This document shows positions 35,076-42,752 of a stretch of DNA of 64,000 bases, piece by piece; position 1 is the first letter of the stretch, and the number at the start of each line of letters is the position of its first letter. The DNA comes from Fibrobacter succinogenes. GTDB lineage: Bacteria > Fibrobacterota > Fibrobacteria > Fibrobacterales > Fibrobacteraceae. The position numbers and the translations under genes were made by a program. The notes beneath the pieces are model-generated. The model saw only the letters and a program-made list of their open reading frames with translations. It did not search any database and was not told where the DNA came from. The stretch covers positions 1-64,000 of the forward strand of contig CACWNW010000008.1 of the NCBI GenBank assembly GCA_902762305.1, read 5' to 3'.

Positions 35076-36998
35076 ATGCTTCCTGTGAACGAGCACATCG
35101 AAAGGCGACTGGCCGAGCTTCCTGCTTTGCCGGGAGTCTACATCATGCGCAATTCGCAGGGGAAGATTATCTACATCGGCAAGGCGAAGGTGCTCAAGAA
35201 CCGCGTGAGGAGTTACTTCGACGGCAGCGACCATGCGGGCCATCGGGCGGCGACGCTCATGCTCCCGCATATCCGCGACATTGAGTGGATTATCACCGAG
35301 AGCGAGTCCGAGGCGCTTATCCTCGAAGCGAACCTTATCCGCAAGCACACGCCCAAGTACAACGTTCTCCTGAAAGACGACAAGCACTTCCCTTACCTCG
35401 CATTCTCGGTGCACGAGGATTTCCCGAGGCTGTTCCTCTCGAGGGCGGTTAGGAAGGACGGCTGCCAGTACTTCGGACCCTATCTGAATTCCCGCATGAT
35501 TGCCCAGCTGCAGGATATCGCCGCGCGGCTCTTCAAGATTCGCGAGTGCAAGCTGAAGCTCCCGCTCAAGAGCCCGCAAAGACCCTGCCTCAATTACCAC
35601 ATCGGGCGGTGTGGCGCACCTTGCGCCGGGCTCGTGACGAAGGAAGAGTACCACAAGGCGGTGCTCCAGACGCAGATGCTCCTGAACGGCAAGCGTGACG
35701 ACCTGATTGCGCAATGGGAGCGCGAGATGCAGGAGGCGAGCGACCGGCTGGATTTCGAGACCGCGATGAAGAAACGCGACGCCATCGAGGCGTTGCGGGC
35801 CACGGGAATCCACCAGAAGACGGACGTGACCGACCCGAACCTCTCGCTCGATGTATTGAGCCTGCGCCGGAACGGGACGATGGCGGCCGCCGTCATTTTC
35901 GAGTACCGGAACGGCGTGCTTTGCGGCCGCCGCCACTACCGCCTGGAATGCCGGCTCGAAGAAGACGAGGCGGGCATCCTGCAGCAGATGCTGGTGCAGT
36001 GGTACCTGGACGTGGAGCACATCCCGGGCGAGATCGCGACCGACGTGATTCTGGATGCGGACCGCGAGCCCCTGGAGCAGGCGCTCGCCAAGAACGCGGG
36101 CCACAAGGTGAGCATCGTGAACCCGCAGCGTGGCGAGAAGGTCGGATTCCTCAAGCTGGCCGGCGCGAACGCCGACATGATCCTTGTGGAGATGCGCGCC
36201 GAGGTGCAGAAGTACAGCGAGATAGACCAGAGCGTGTTTGAACTGCAGAAGGTGCTGGGCCTCAAGAAGACACCCTTCCGCATCGAGTGCGTCGACATTT
36301 CGCACCTCTCGGGCACGAACACGGTGGCAAGTCTCGTCGCCTTCAAGAACGGCAAGCCCGACAAGAGCAACTACCGCAAGTTTATCATCAAGACTGTAAC
36401 GGGCGTGGACGACTTTGCGAGCATGCGCGAGGTGATGACGCGACGCATCCGCCGGCTGGAAGAGGAAGGCACGCCGATGCCCGACCTGTGGGTGTGCGAC
36501 GGCGGCAAGGGCCAGGTGGATGCCACCATGCAGATTCTTAAGGAACTCGGGCACGACAAGGATTTGCCGCTCATCGGGCTCGCGAAGCGCCTAGAAGAAA
36601 TCGTGTTCCCCGACGACCGCAAGAGCATCGTGCTGCACCGCACGAGCCCCGCGCTAAAACTGCTGCAGAACGCCCGCGACGAGGCGCACCGCTTCGCCAT
36701 CACGTACCAGCGCAGCAAGCGCAAGAAGGACCTGGAAGTGGAATGGCTCAAGATGCCCGGCGTGGGGCACGAGACCCGCGTGAAGATCCTTTCCCGCTAC
36801 AAGAGTGCGGAGGCGTTCATGGCCGCGCCGCTCGAGGATATCGTGGACCTGCTGGGGAAGGTGCGCGGGAACAGCGTCCGCGAGCAGGTGAAGGAATACT
36901 GCGCGAAGTTTATAGAACCGCTCGGCTCTGACGCAAATGAGGAACCTCCGGCAGAGCCTCGCTCCCACCTAAAGGTGGCCATGTACACTAAGCACTAA
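35076..36998 (+). CDS. uvrC: UvrC: excinuclease ABC subunit C
   Basis: 640 residues. GIY-YIG nuclease (about 17-95: PGVYIMRNSQGKIIYIGKA, ESESEALILEANLI), the Cys-rich stretch PCLNYHIGRCGAPCAG, a UVR motif (about 205-240), the RNase H-like second nuclease (IECVDISHLSGTNTVAS, VCDGGKGQV) and a C-terminal helix-hairpin-helix (LKMPGVGHETRVKILSRY). It makes both incisions in nucleotide excision repair with UvrAB. GGAG is only one base before the ATG at 35076 but ten bases before an in-frame GTG at 35085, so the GTG may be the true start. The last 20 or so codons (EEPPAEPRSHLK...) read through sequence resembling the intergenic repeat, so the original C-terminus has probably been replaced or extended. 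Confidence 0.96.
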   Translation: MLPVNEHIERRLAELPALPGVYIMRNSQGKIIYIGKAKVLKNRVRSYFDGSDHAGHRAATLMLPHIRDIEWIITESESEALILEANLIRKHTPKYNVLLKDDKHFPYLAFSVHEDFPRLFLSRAVRKDGCQYFGPYLNSRMIAQLQDIAARLFKIRECKLKLPLKSPQRPCLNYHIGRCGAPCAGLVTKEEYHKAVLQTQMLLNGKRDDLIAQWEREMQEASDRLDFETAMKKRDAIEALRATGIHQKTDVTDPNLSLDVLSLRRNGTMAAAVIFEYRNGVLCGRRHYRLECRLEEDEAGILQQMLVQWYLDVEHIPGEIATDVILDADREPLEQALAKNAGHKVSIVNPQRGEKVGFLKLAGANADMILVEMRAEVQKYSEIDQSVFELQKVLGLKKTPFRIECVDISHLSGTNTVASLVAFKNGKPDKSNYRKFIIKTVTGVDDFASMREVMTRRIRRLEEEGTPMPDLWVCDGGKGQVDATMQILKELGHDKDLPLIGLAKRLEEIVFPDDRKSIVLHRTSPALKLLQNARDEAHRFAITYQRSKRKKDLEVEWLKMPGVGHETRVKILSRYKSAEAFMAAPLEDIVDLLGKVRGNSVREQVKEYCAKFIEPLGSDANEEPPAEPRSHLKVAMYTKH

Positions 36999-37058
36999 AG
37001 TGCTAAGTGTCCAAAGCTCGCCACCACGACTCGTAAAGACGAGTCGCTTGTGGCTCAC
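36941..37058 (+). repeat. Repeat fragment plus copy E of the nested-stem element
   Basis: GAACCTCCGGCAGAGCCTCGCTCCCACC (36941 on) resembles the middle of the element and lies inside the uvrC 3' end. Then come two hairpins, CCACC/GGTGG and ACACTAAGCACT/AGTGCTAAGTGT (one mismatch). Then a full right half: outer stem GCCAC/GTGGC, inner stem GACTCGT/ACGAGTC, end GGCTCAC at 37058. The usual GACC head is missing. It lies between the convergent uvrC and FISUMP genes. Confidence 0.7.
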
Positions 37059-37137
37059 CTGAACCGCAAGTGATTGCGAACGGTATCAAAAAAAGGGCCC
37101 GCGATGCGGACCCTTGAAATTTTTTGTGCGGTTTGGA

Positions 37138-38028
37138 TTATTCCTGTACGCAGCGCACGCTGAAGTGCTTGGCCTTTTCGTCGACCTGGAAGAACTTTTG
37201 CGTGTCGTCGCCGGCGTAGCCCGGTTCCTTTTCCACGATAATGACGGCGAATTTGTCGCCCTTGTTGGAATCGAAGTTCTTGTCGCCGTCTTGCGGTTCG
37301 GTGTCAATCCAATGGAAGCCCATCTTTTCCGTAAAGTCGCAGTCGCCTTCCTTGCAGCGGCCGCTGTAACTCCACGGGTAGTCGCTCGCATTGATGACTG
37401 CCTGGGCTTCGTTGCGGTTCGGCAGTCTCCACCCTGCAGGGCATGCTCCCTGGGCCGAACTGAAGGTGTAGAGCCTTCCGTACTTTTCGCAGTTCGAATT
37501 GTTCTTGGAGAAACACATGCTGCCCGATCTCTCGTAGTTCAGGTCCTGTGCCATCCAGAGTTTGCCGCCCACGTTCTGGAGCTTGTAGGTCTTGCCGTTG
37601 CGGTTGTCGGTCATGGAATTGCCGTTCACTGTCGGCGGTTCGTTAGATTCTGAGGACTGGCCGATGACGATTTTCTCGCTCGAACTGGAAGAGGGAGACG
37701 AGGCGGGGTAATCCTTTTCGCAGCCACTGTTCCAGCAGAAGACAACTGCGCTGCTGGGGTAGCTGAGGGGGCCACGATTGTTGGTGTCGAGGACTACTTC
37801 CTTATGGATAACGGTCGTATCGGTGGAACTCTCCGCAGAGGATGTCTGTTTCCCGCTGCTGCTGGATTTTTTCTTCTCGGCAGAGGAACTGCTTTTCGCG
37901 GAACCGGAGGATTCCAAAGCGGAAGAATCGTCATCGATAGGAGACAAGGGACCGTTGTCTCCTCCTGTACATCCCGCCCAAAGCGAGAAAACACCCAAAA
38001 CACCCACAAACAGAATGTATTTTTTCAT
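37138..38028 (-). CDS. FISUMP-domain lipoprotein
   Basis: 296 residues. A lipoprotein signal peptide ends at LWAGC (Cys20), so it is anchored in the membrane. A Ser/Lys-rich linker follows (about 35-75) with Ser tracts typical of Fibrobacter surface proteins. The C-terminal half is the Fibrobacter succinogenes major paralogous domain: DNRNGKTYKLQNVGGKLWMA, LNYE, YGRLYTF.SAQGACPAGWRLP, then FSVRCVQE at the end. Paired Cys are abundant. The biochemical role of the domain is unknown; surface binding or signalling has been suggested. TATATT ends 6 nt before the ATG without a Shine-Dalgarno. Longer upstream readings are the shadow of nuoA. Confidence 0.85.
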   Translation of the reverse strand: MKKYILFVGVLGVFSLWAGCTGGDNGPLSPIDDDSSALESSGSAKSSSSAEKKKSSSSGKQTSSAESSTDTTVIHKEVVLDTNNRGPLSYPSSAVVFCWNSGCEKDYPASSPSSSSSEKIVIGQSSESNEPPTVNGNSMTDNRNGKTYKLQNVGGKLWMAQDLNYERSGSMCFSKNNSNCEKYGRLYTFSSAQGACPAGWRLPNRNEAQAVINASDYPWSYSGRCKEGDCDFTEKMGFHWIDTEPQDGDKNFDSNKGDKFAVIIVEKEPGYAGDDTQKFFQVDEKAKHFSVRCVQE

Positions 38029-38095
38029 ACCCCAAATATACTTTACATTTGGCGGGGTTAACAGAAAAAACTTTTTTACTATCTTTTTTGCCACT

Positions 38096-38488
38096 ATGAG
38101 CAATGTTGAAATTTTCGACACTACGTTCGCCATGACCATTTTGGTCATCATGGCGCTCTGCATCCCTACAGTCCTGCTCCTTGCCAACTGGTTTTTGCAC
38201 CCGGGCAAGATTAAGAACGTGCTTATTAAGGGTTCCGCCTACGAATGCGGTCTGGCCCACGTTTCGGGCACCGCGAACGAGCGTTACCCCGTGAAATACT
38301 ACATGGTCGCCATGCTTTTCCTCGTTTTTGACCTGGAAGTGGCGTTCCTCTACCCGTGGACGGTCCAGTTCCTGGCCGGCGGCTGGGAACTCCTATTCGT
38401 GCTCCTCGGGTTCCTGTTCATCCTCGAAGCGGGCTACATCTACCTGTACAAGAAGGGTGTGCTCGACTGGACGAGCATCAAGGACTAG
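38096..38488 (+). CDS. nuoA: NuoA: NADH-quinone oxidoreductase subunit A (isolated copy)
   Basis: 130 residues, three membrane helices, matching NuoA: the loop with KGSAYECGL and RYPVKYYMVAMLFLVFDLEV, with the conserved acidic DLE, then FLYPW. In complex I this subunit lies at the junction of the membrane and peripheral arms. The ATG at 38096 starts the family N-terminus; longer upstream readings are antisense to the lipoprotein gene. No other nuo gene is present: the next gene is on the other strand, and a strong terminator (38523) follows. It may be a detached first gene of a nuo operon located elsewhere or a duplicate. Confidence 0.9.
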   Translation: MSNVEIFDTTFAMTILVIMALCIPTVLLLANWFLHPGKIKNVLIKGSAYECGLAHVSGTANERYPVKYYMVAMLFLVFDLEVAFLYPWTVQFLAGGWELLFVLLGFLFILEAGYIYLYKKGVLDWTSIKD

Positions 38489-38522
38489 CGTTTCTTAGAG
38501 CGTTCTATCTCAAAATAAAAGG

Positions 38523-38554
38523 CGCGGATTCCGTCGGGAGTCCGCGTTTTTTTT
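38523..38554 (+). terminator. Intrinsic terminator after nuoA
   Basis: CGCGGATTCC and GGAGTCCGCG (one T-G pair) around GTCG, followed by eight T. It shows that nuoA is transcribed as a single-gene unit. Confidence 0.85.
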
Positions 38555-38603
38555 GTGTGATTTAAATCATCCGAAACGAGGCGTGGCGCGGTATTCCGCG
38601 GGC

Positions 38604-39770
38604 TTAAAACGCTTCGCGGAAGTAGAACGTCATGCCGGGTTTCAGGCTCTTGAAATCTATCCACGAGAATTCGGCGCGGGCATACAGGCGCTCGCTCTTG
38701 TTGAGCGCGAGCTTGCCCCCGAACCCGATGGCGCGGTGCCATTTGTTGCGCATGAGCTGGCTGAAATACGGCCCGACCTTGCCGCCTTCGAAGAAGATGT
38801 CGCCCGCGAGCCTCCAGAAGAGCGTCTTGCGGAGTTCGGCCTGCAGTACGAGCGCCTGGTTGTCGCGGAAGAACTTCGTCTCGACACCGCGGAAGCGCTT
38901 GATGCCGTCGGGGCCCGCCATGTACTCGAAGGGGACGTCGCCGTCGGTGCGCTGCCACAGGAGGCCTACCGCCATCGAGGTGTTCCAGATGGTCTCCCCG
39001 TAGGCGCGCATGTCGAGTTCCTGGAAGGTGAAATTGTAGTCGCCGAACGCATCGCTGTAGAAACGGTGTTCCCACTGGAACAGTACGCCGTGTCGCGCCC
39101 AGTTGGGGTTGTCGCGCGTGTCGAACGAGAGGTGGTAACCGAGGGCGTTGCGCCAGCCGTCCGTATTCGTGGGGAGCTCGATGTCGCCGTCGTATTCCCC
39201 GAAGTCCATCTCGCTCCGGTTGAAGTCGAACACGAACCCGTAGCGGAAGTTCTGCAGCGTCTGCGGGAGCCCGAGGTTCGATTCCACGAGGCCCATCAGG
39301 AAGAATGTCTCGCGGTCGAAACTTGCGTATTCATCCATCTCGACGTCGTTCCCGATGCCGAAGAAGTGCCCCACCCAGTTCTGGTAGCGGAAGTCGAGCC
39401 AGCCCGAGATGCGGTCTTGTACAAAGTAGAAGTACGGGGTGGCCGCGAACTGGAACTGCTTGCGCGTGGAGCCGTAGGCGGCGATGTCGATTTCGGTAGA
39501 ATTTCCGCCTTTGAAGGAAGGTGGCAAGAAAAAGTTCACCATCGCGCCGAACTGGAACTTGGTCTCTTCGGTATAGCCGAGTACGGGCACGGCGCTCCAC
39601 CACTGGAAATGCTTGGAGGTGTCCGCTGCTGCCGTGCTGGCGGAATCCGTTGCTGGTGCGGGCGTGACCTGCGTGTCAGCCTGCGCGGGCGCATCCTGTG
39701 CGGCGGCGACCATTGGCAAAAACGTTACGATGGATAAGGCCGCGAGAAATTTTACGGTACGAGTCGTCAC
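38604..39770 (-). CDS. Outer-membrane beta-barrel, Omp85/bacterial surface antigen type
   Basis: 388 residues from GTG at 39770. A signal peptide (VKFLAALSIVTFLPMVAAA) and an Ala/Thr/Asp-rich linker are followed by a barrel with alternating strands and many aromatic residues. It contains the Omp85-like closing region (GIKRFRGVETKFFRDNQAL...ELRKTLFWRLAGDIFFEGGKV), and it ends in Phe as outer-membrane proteins do. There are no POTRA domains, so it is not a full BamA; patatin-less or TamA-like barrels of this kind have unknown cargo. The annotated-looking TTG at 39800 is doubtful. TAAATT ends 7 nt before the GTG, in the pattern seen for other likely leaderless genes here. Confidence 0.8.
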   Translation of the reverse strand: MTTRTVKFLAALSIVTFLPMVAAAQDAPAQADTQVTPAPATDSASTAAADTSKHFQWWSAVPVLGYTEETKFQFGAMVNFFLPPSFKGGNSTEIDIAAYGSTRKQFQFAATPYFYFVQDRISGWLDFRYQNWVGHFFGIGNDVEMDEYASFDRETFFLMGLVESNLGLPQTLQNFRYGFVFDFNRSEMDFGEYDGDIELPTNTDGWRNALGYHLSFDTRDNPNWARHGVLFQWEHRFYSDAFGDYNFTFQELDMRAYGETIWNTSMAVGLLWQRTDGDVPFEYMAGPDGIKRFRGVETKFFRDNQALVLQAELRKTLFWRLAGDIFFEGGKVGPYFSQLMRNKWHRAIGFGGKLALNKSERLYARAEFSWIDFKSLKPGMTFYFREAF

Positions 39771-39940
39771 GATAGAAAATTTAGATAAAAATGAAGGCAA
39801 AATTAGCCTTTTTCCCCCATTAAACTTGTCCTTTTACATTTTGTAAATGGATTATGTTTTGCTCCCTTCGATTCTTCCTTTCGGGGCGTATATATTGTAA
39901 ATTGGTGTGGTGTAGGGAATGGTTGGGAAAAGGAGTTAGA

Positions 39941-41464
39941 ATGAAACAGATGCTTTATGCGGCCCTTGCTTTTGGGCTGTGTTCGGTAGTTTATGCACAG
40001 GCCCCGCTCAACTTCGATGTAGAGAACCGGGGCAAGGACCTGGGCGCCACGGCCGGCGAACTCAAGTCCAACAAGAAGCTTCCCAACCCGTTTGAATTCC
40101 ACGACGGATCCAAGGTCACCAAGTACGATGACTGGAGCAAGCGCCGTAACGAAATTAAGGCTGATATCGAGAAGTACGAGATTGGCGAAAAGCCGATTCC
40201 TTCCGACGTGACCGCCACTTACAGCGGCGGCACCCTCACGGTGACGGTCAAGGAAGGCGGCAAGACGATGACGATTACGTCGAAGTTCAGCATTCCTTCG
40301 GGCAATGGCCCGCATCCGATTATCATCGGCATGAACAGCGGTACAGGATCGCTCTCTTCGAGTATCTTCAGCGGCTTCGTGCAGGTGCCGTTTAGCCACG
40401 ACCAGGTGGCAAAATATTCCATGAACGGCCAGAAGGACACGAACGTGGGCTTCTACAAGTTCTACGGCAACAAGAATTCCAATGGTGACTATTCCGCATG
40501 GTCTTGGGGCGTGAGCCGCCTGATTGACGGCCTTGCGTTGATTGCCAAGGACCACAATCTCGACATGAGCAAGATTGCCGTGACGGGCTGCTCCTATGCG
40601 GGCAAGATGGCCCTCTTCGCTGGTGCCTTCGACGAACGCGTGACGCTCACCATCGCCCAGGAATCGGGTGGCGGCGGCATCAACTCGTGGCGCACTTCCG
40701 CGGACTTCGCGAGCCGCGGCACGAACATCGAGAAAATTGACAACACGAACTACAGCTGGTTCATGCAGAGCCTGCAGCGCCAGGACCCGTACAAGCTCCC
40801 GCACGACCACCACGAACTCATCGCCATGATTGCTCCGCGTGCGGTGATTGCGCTTGGCAACCCCGGCTATGAATGGCTCGGCGACGAATCGGGTTACAAG
40901 TCCATGATGGCGGCGACCGAAGTGTGGAAGGCCATGGGAATCGAAGATCGCATCGGTTTTGACTTTACCGGCGGTCACGAGCATTGCCAGGCGGCCAGTA
41001 GCCAGACCAAGTCGGTGACGGCGTTTGTTGATAAGTTCCTCCGCAACAAGGACGCGAATACCGATATCCACGTGAAGCCCACGAACGGCAAGGGATTCAA
41101 GATTGACAACTATGGCGACTGGATTGACTGGGAAACGCCGGACCTCCCGTTCAGTGCGGAACCTGTCGATACGCAGGCAGTTGTTCCCCCGGATACGCAG
41201 ACTGTCGAGCCTCCTCCTGATTTGCTCGGTGCCGACTGCTCCGCTCCGCTTCTCGGGATGCGCGTGGCCGCAGGCCGCTTGGATGTGACCGGAGCGCCGG
41301 AAGGCTCCATCGTGAAGCTCTACGACGTGCGCGGCAACGTGGTGGCAGTAATGGGGGAGACCGGCGGGAACCTCCCGAAGGCTAAGGGAAGACTCCTCGC
41401 CATCGTCGAGAATGCTTCCGGCAAACGCCTCATGACCAAGGCCATCATCAATACCGGATTCTAG
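39941..41464 (+). CDS. Secreted CE15 glucuronoyl methylesterase
   Basis: 507 residues. Signal peptide MKQMLYAALAFGLCSVVYAQ, then an alpha/beta hydrolase of the glucuronoyl esterase family, which cuts ester bonds between glucuronoxylan and lignin. Seen are NPFEFHDGSKV...W..RR.EI, the nucleophile motif GCSYAGK (Ser218) matching the family's GCSR.GK, QESGGGG, and the late His in GGHEHCQ. A Pro/Thr/Asp linker (about 405-425) precedes a C-terminal module (LLGMRVAAGRLDV...VKLYDVRGNVV) shared with the next gene. ATG with AAGGAG upstream. A strong terminator separates it from the CE6 gene. Confidence 0.9.
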   Translation: MKQMLYAALAFGLCSVVYAQAPLNFDVENRGKDLGATAGELKSNKKLPNPFEFHDGSKVTKYDDWSKRRNEIKADIEKYEIGEKPIPSDVTATYSGGTLTVTVKEGGKTMTITSKFSIPSGNGPHPIIIGMNSGTGSLSSSIFSGFVQVPFSHDQVAKYSMNGQKDTNVGFYKFYGNKNSNGDYSAWSWGVSRLIDGLALIAKDHNLDMSKIAVTGCSYAGKMALFAGAFDERVTLTIAQESGGGGINSWRTSADFASRGTNIEKIDNTNYSWFMQSLQRQDPYKLPHDHHELIAMIAPRAVIALGNPGYEWLGDESGYKSMMAATEVWKAMGIEDRIGFDFTGGHEHCQAASSQTKSVTAFVDKFLRNKDANTDIHVKPTNGKGFKIDNYGDWIDWETPDLPFSAEPVDTQAVVPPDTQTVEPPPDLLGADCSAPLLGMRVAAGRLDVTGAPEGSIVKLYDVRGNVVAVMGETGGNLPKAKGRLLAIVENASGKRLMTKAIINTGF

Positions 41465-41474
41465 AAAAAACTAG

Positions 41475-41496
41475 GCGGTCTTCGGACCGCTTTTTT
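41475..41496 (+). terminator. Intrinsic terminator between the CE15 and CE6 genes
   Basis: GCGGTC/GACCGC with a UUCG tetraloop followed by six T: a textbook rho-independent terminator 10 bp after the CE15 stop. Downstream expression of CE6 needs its own promoter or read-through. Confidence 0.9.
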
Positions 41497-41535
41497 ACAT
41501 GTCAGAAAATTCTGTTGTTTGGTACAAGGAGAGAT

Positions 41536-42720
41536 ATGAACAGAGTAATTCTAACTGCGCAGGCAATGTTCGTCGTGATGTGGCTGCTGGCCACGGCATG
41601 CTTCGCGCAAGACCCCAACCTCCACATTTACTTGGCCTACGGGCAGTCCAACATGTCGGGGCAGGCGACCGTCACCGACAAGGACCGCGTACAGGACCCG
41701 CGGTTCCTCGTGCTGCGCGCGGCGAACCATTCGAACCAGAAGGTGGGCGAGTTCTACCCGGCGGCACCCCCGATGGGACACAGCCAGTCCAAGGTGGGCA
41801 TCGCCGATATCTTCGGGCGCACCATGGTCGCTAACCTCCCGGACAGCATCAAGGTGGCGGTGGCGAACATCGCGATTGGCGGGCAGAGCATCGACCTGTT
41901 CGACAAGGACCGCAACAAGGCCTACGTGCAGAATGCGAAGAACAAGGGAGACACCTGGTGGATCCAGTACCTGGACGAATACGGTGGCGACGTGTACAAG
42001 CGCATCGTCGAGATGGGCAAGATTGCGAAGCAGAAGGGCGTCATCAAGGGGTTCCTTTTCCACCAGGGAGAGGCGGACTACCAGATGAACGACTGGCCTA
42101 AGCGCGTGAAGAAGGTGTACGACGACCTGATTGCCGAGCTGGAACTCGACCCCGAAAAGACGCCGATATTGATTGGCGAACTTGCGCCTACGGGCGACCT
42201 TGGCTGGCGTAACGACGCCGTGAAGCAGGCTGCCGACCTGATTCCGAACGGCCACCTGATTTCGGCGCAGGGCTGCCCCGCACTGAGGGAAACTAGCTAC
42301 ACGTTGCACTTTACGCGCGAAGGCTACGAGACGTTCGGCAAGCGCTACGCCGAGAAGATGCTGGAGCTTTTGAAGACGATGGAGCCGGATGTTCCCGTGG
42401 ATACCGCGGTTGCCGATACGCTCCCGCAGGATACCGTCGTAAACGATACTTCCGCGAATGATACGATTCCTGCTGCCGTATTGGGGGTGAAAATGGCTTC
42501 GGGCATCTCGATGCATGTCTTGGGCAACCGCCTTGTGGTTGCCGGCGCGCCTGCCGGTGCGCGAGTCAGGCTTTTCGATGTCCAGGGTCACCTGCTTTCC
42601 GGGTTCGGTGCACAGGGCGGTGCGCTCCCGCGGGTAGCCGCCGGCCGCGTTCTCGCTGTTGTCGAGTCGGCTTCCGGTGCGCGCCTTATGACAAGGGTGC
42701 TTTCGCTCCCGAAGTTGTAG
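41536..42720 (+). CDS. Secreted CE6-type acetylxylan esterase (SASA domain)
   Basis: 394 residues. Signal peptide to about residue 24, then an SGNH-like sialate-O-acetylesterase/acetylxylan esterase domain (about 28-285): nucleophile block YGQSNMSG (Ser38), ANIAIGGQSI, FHQGEADYQ, and LHFTREGYE with the catalytic His. It matches the CE6 esterases that remove acetyl groups from xylan. A Thr/Asp/Pro linker (about 287-315) and a C-terminal module follow (VLGVKMASG...VRLFDVQGHLL...VLAVVESASGARLMTR), closely parallel to that of the CE15 enzyme. AAGGAGAG precedes the ATG. The pair would attack acetyl and glucuronoyl side chains of xylan. Confidence 0.9.
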   Translation: MNRVILTAQAMFVVMWLLATACFAQDPNLHIYLAYGQSNMSGQATVTDKDRVQDPRFLVLRAANHSNQKVGEFYPAAPPMGHSQSKVGIADIFGRTMVANLPDSIKVAVANIAIGGQSIDLFDKDRNKAYVQNAKNKGDTWWIQYLDEYGGDVYKRIVEMGKIAKQKGVIKGFLFHQGEADYQMNDWPKRVKKVYDDLIAELELDPEKTPILIGELAPTGDLGWRNDAVKQAADLIPNGHLISAQGCPALRETSYTLHFTREGYETFGKRYAEKMLELLKTMEPDVPVDTAVADTLPQDTVVNDTSANDTIPAAVLGVKMASGISMHVLGNRLVVAGAPAGARVRLFDVQGHLLSGFGAQGGALPRVAAGRVLAVVESASGARLMTRVLSLPKL

Positions 42721-42752
42721 CCCGTAGCTAAAATTTTTAAATTGCTGTGCCG

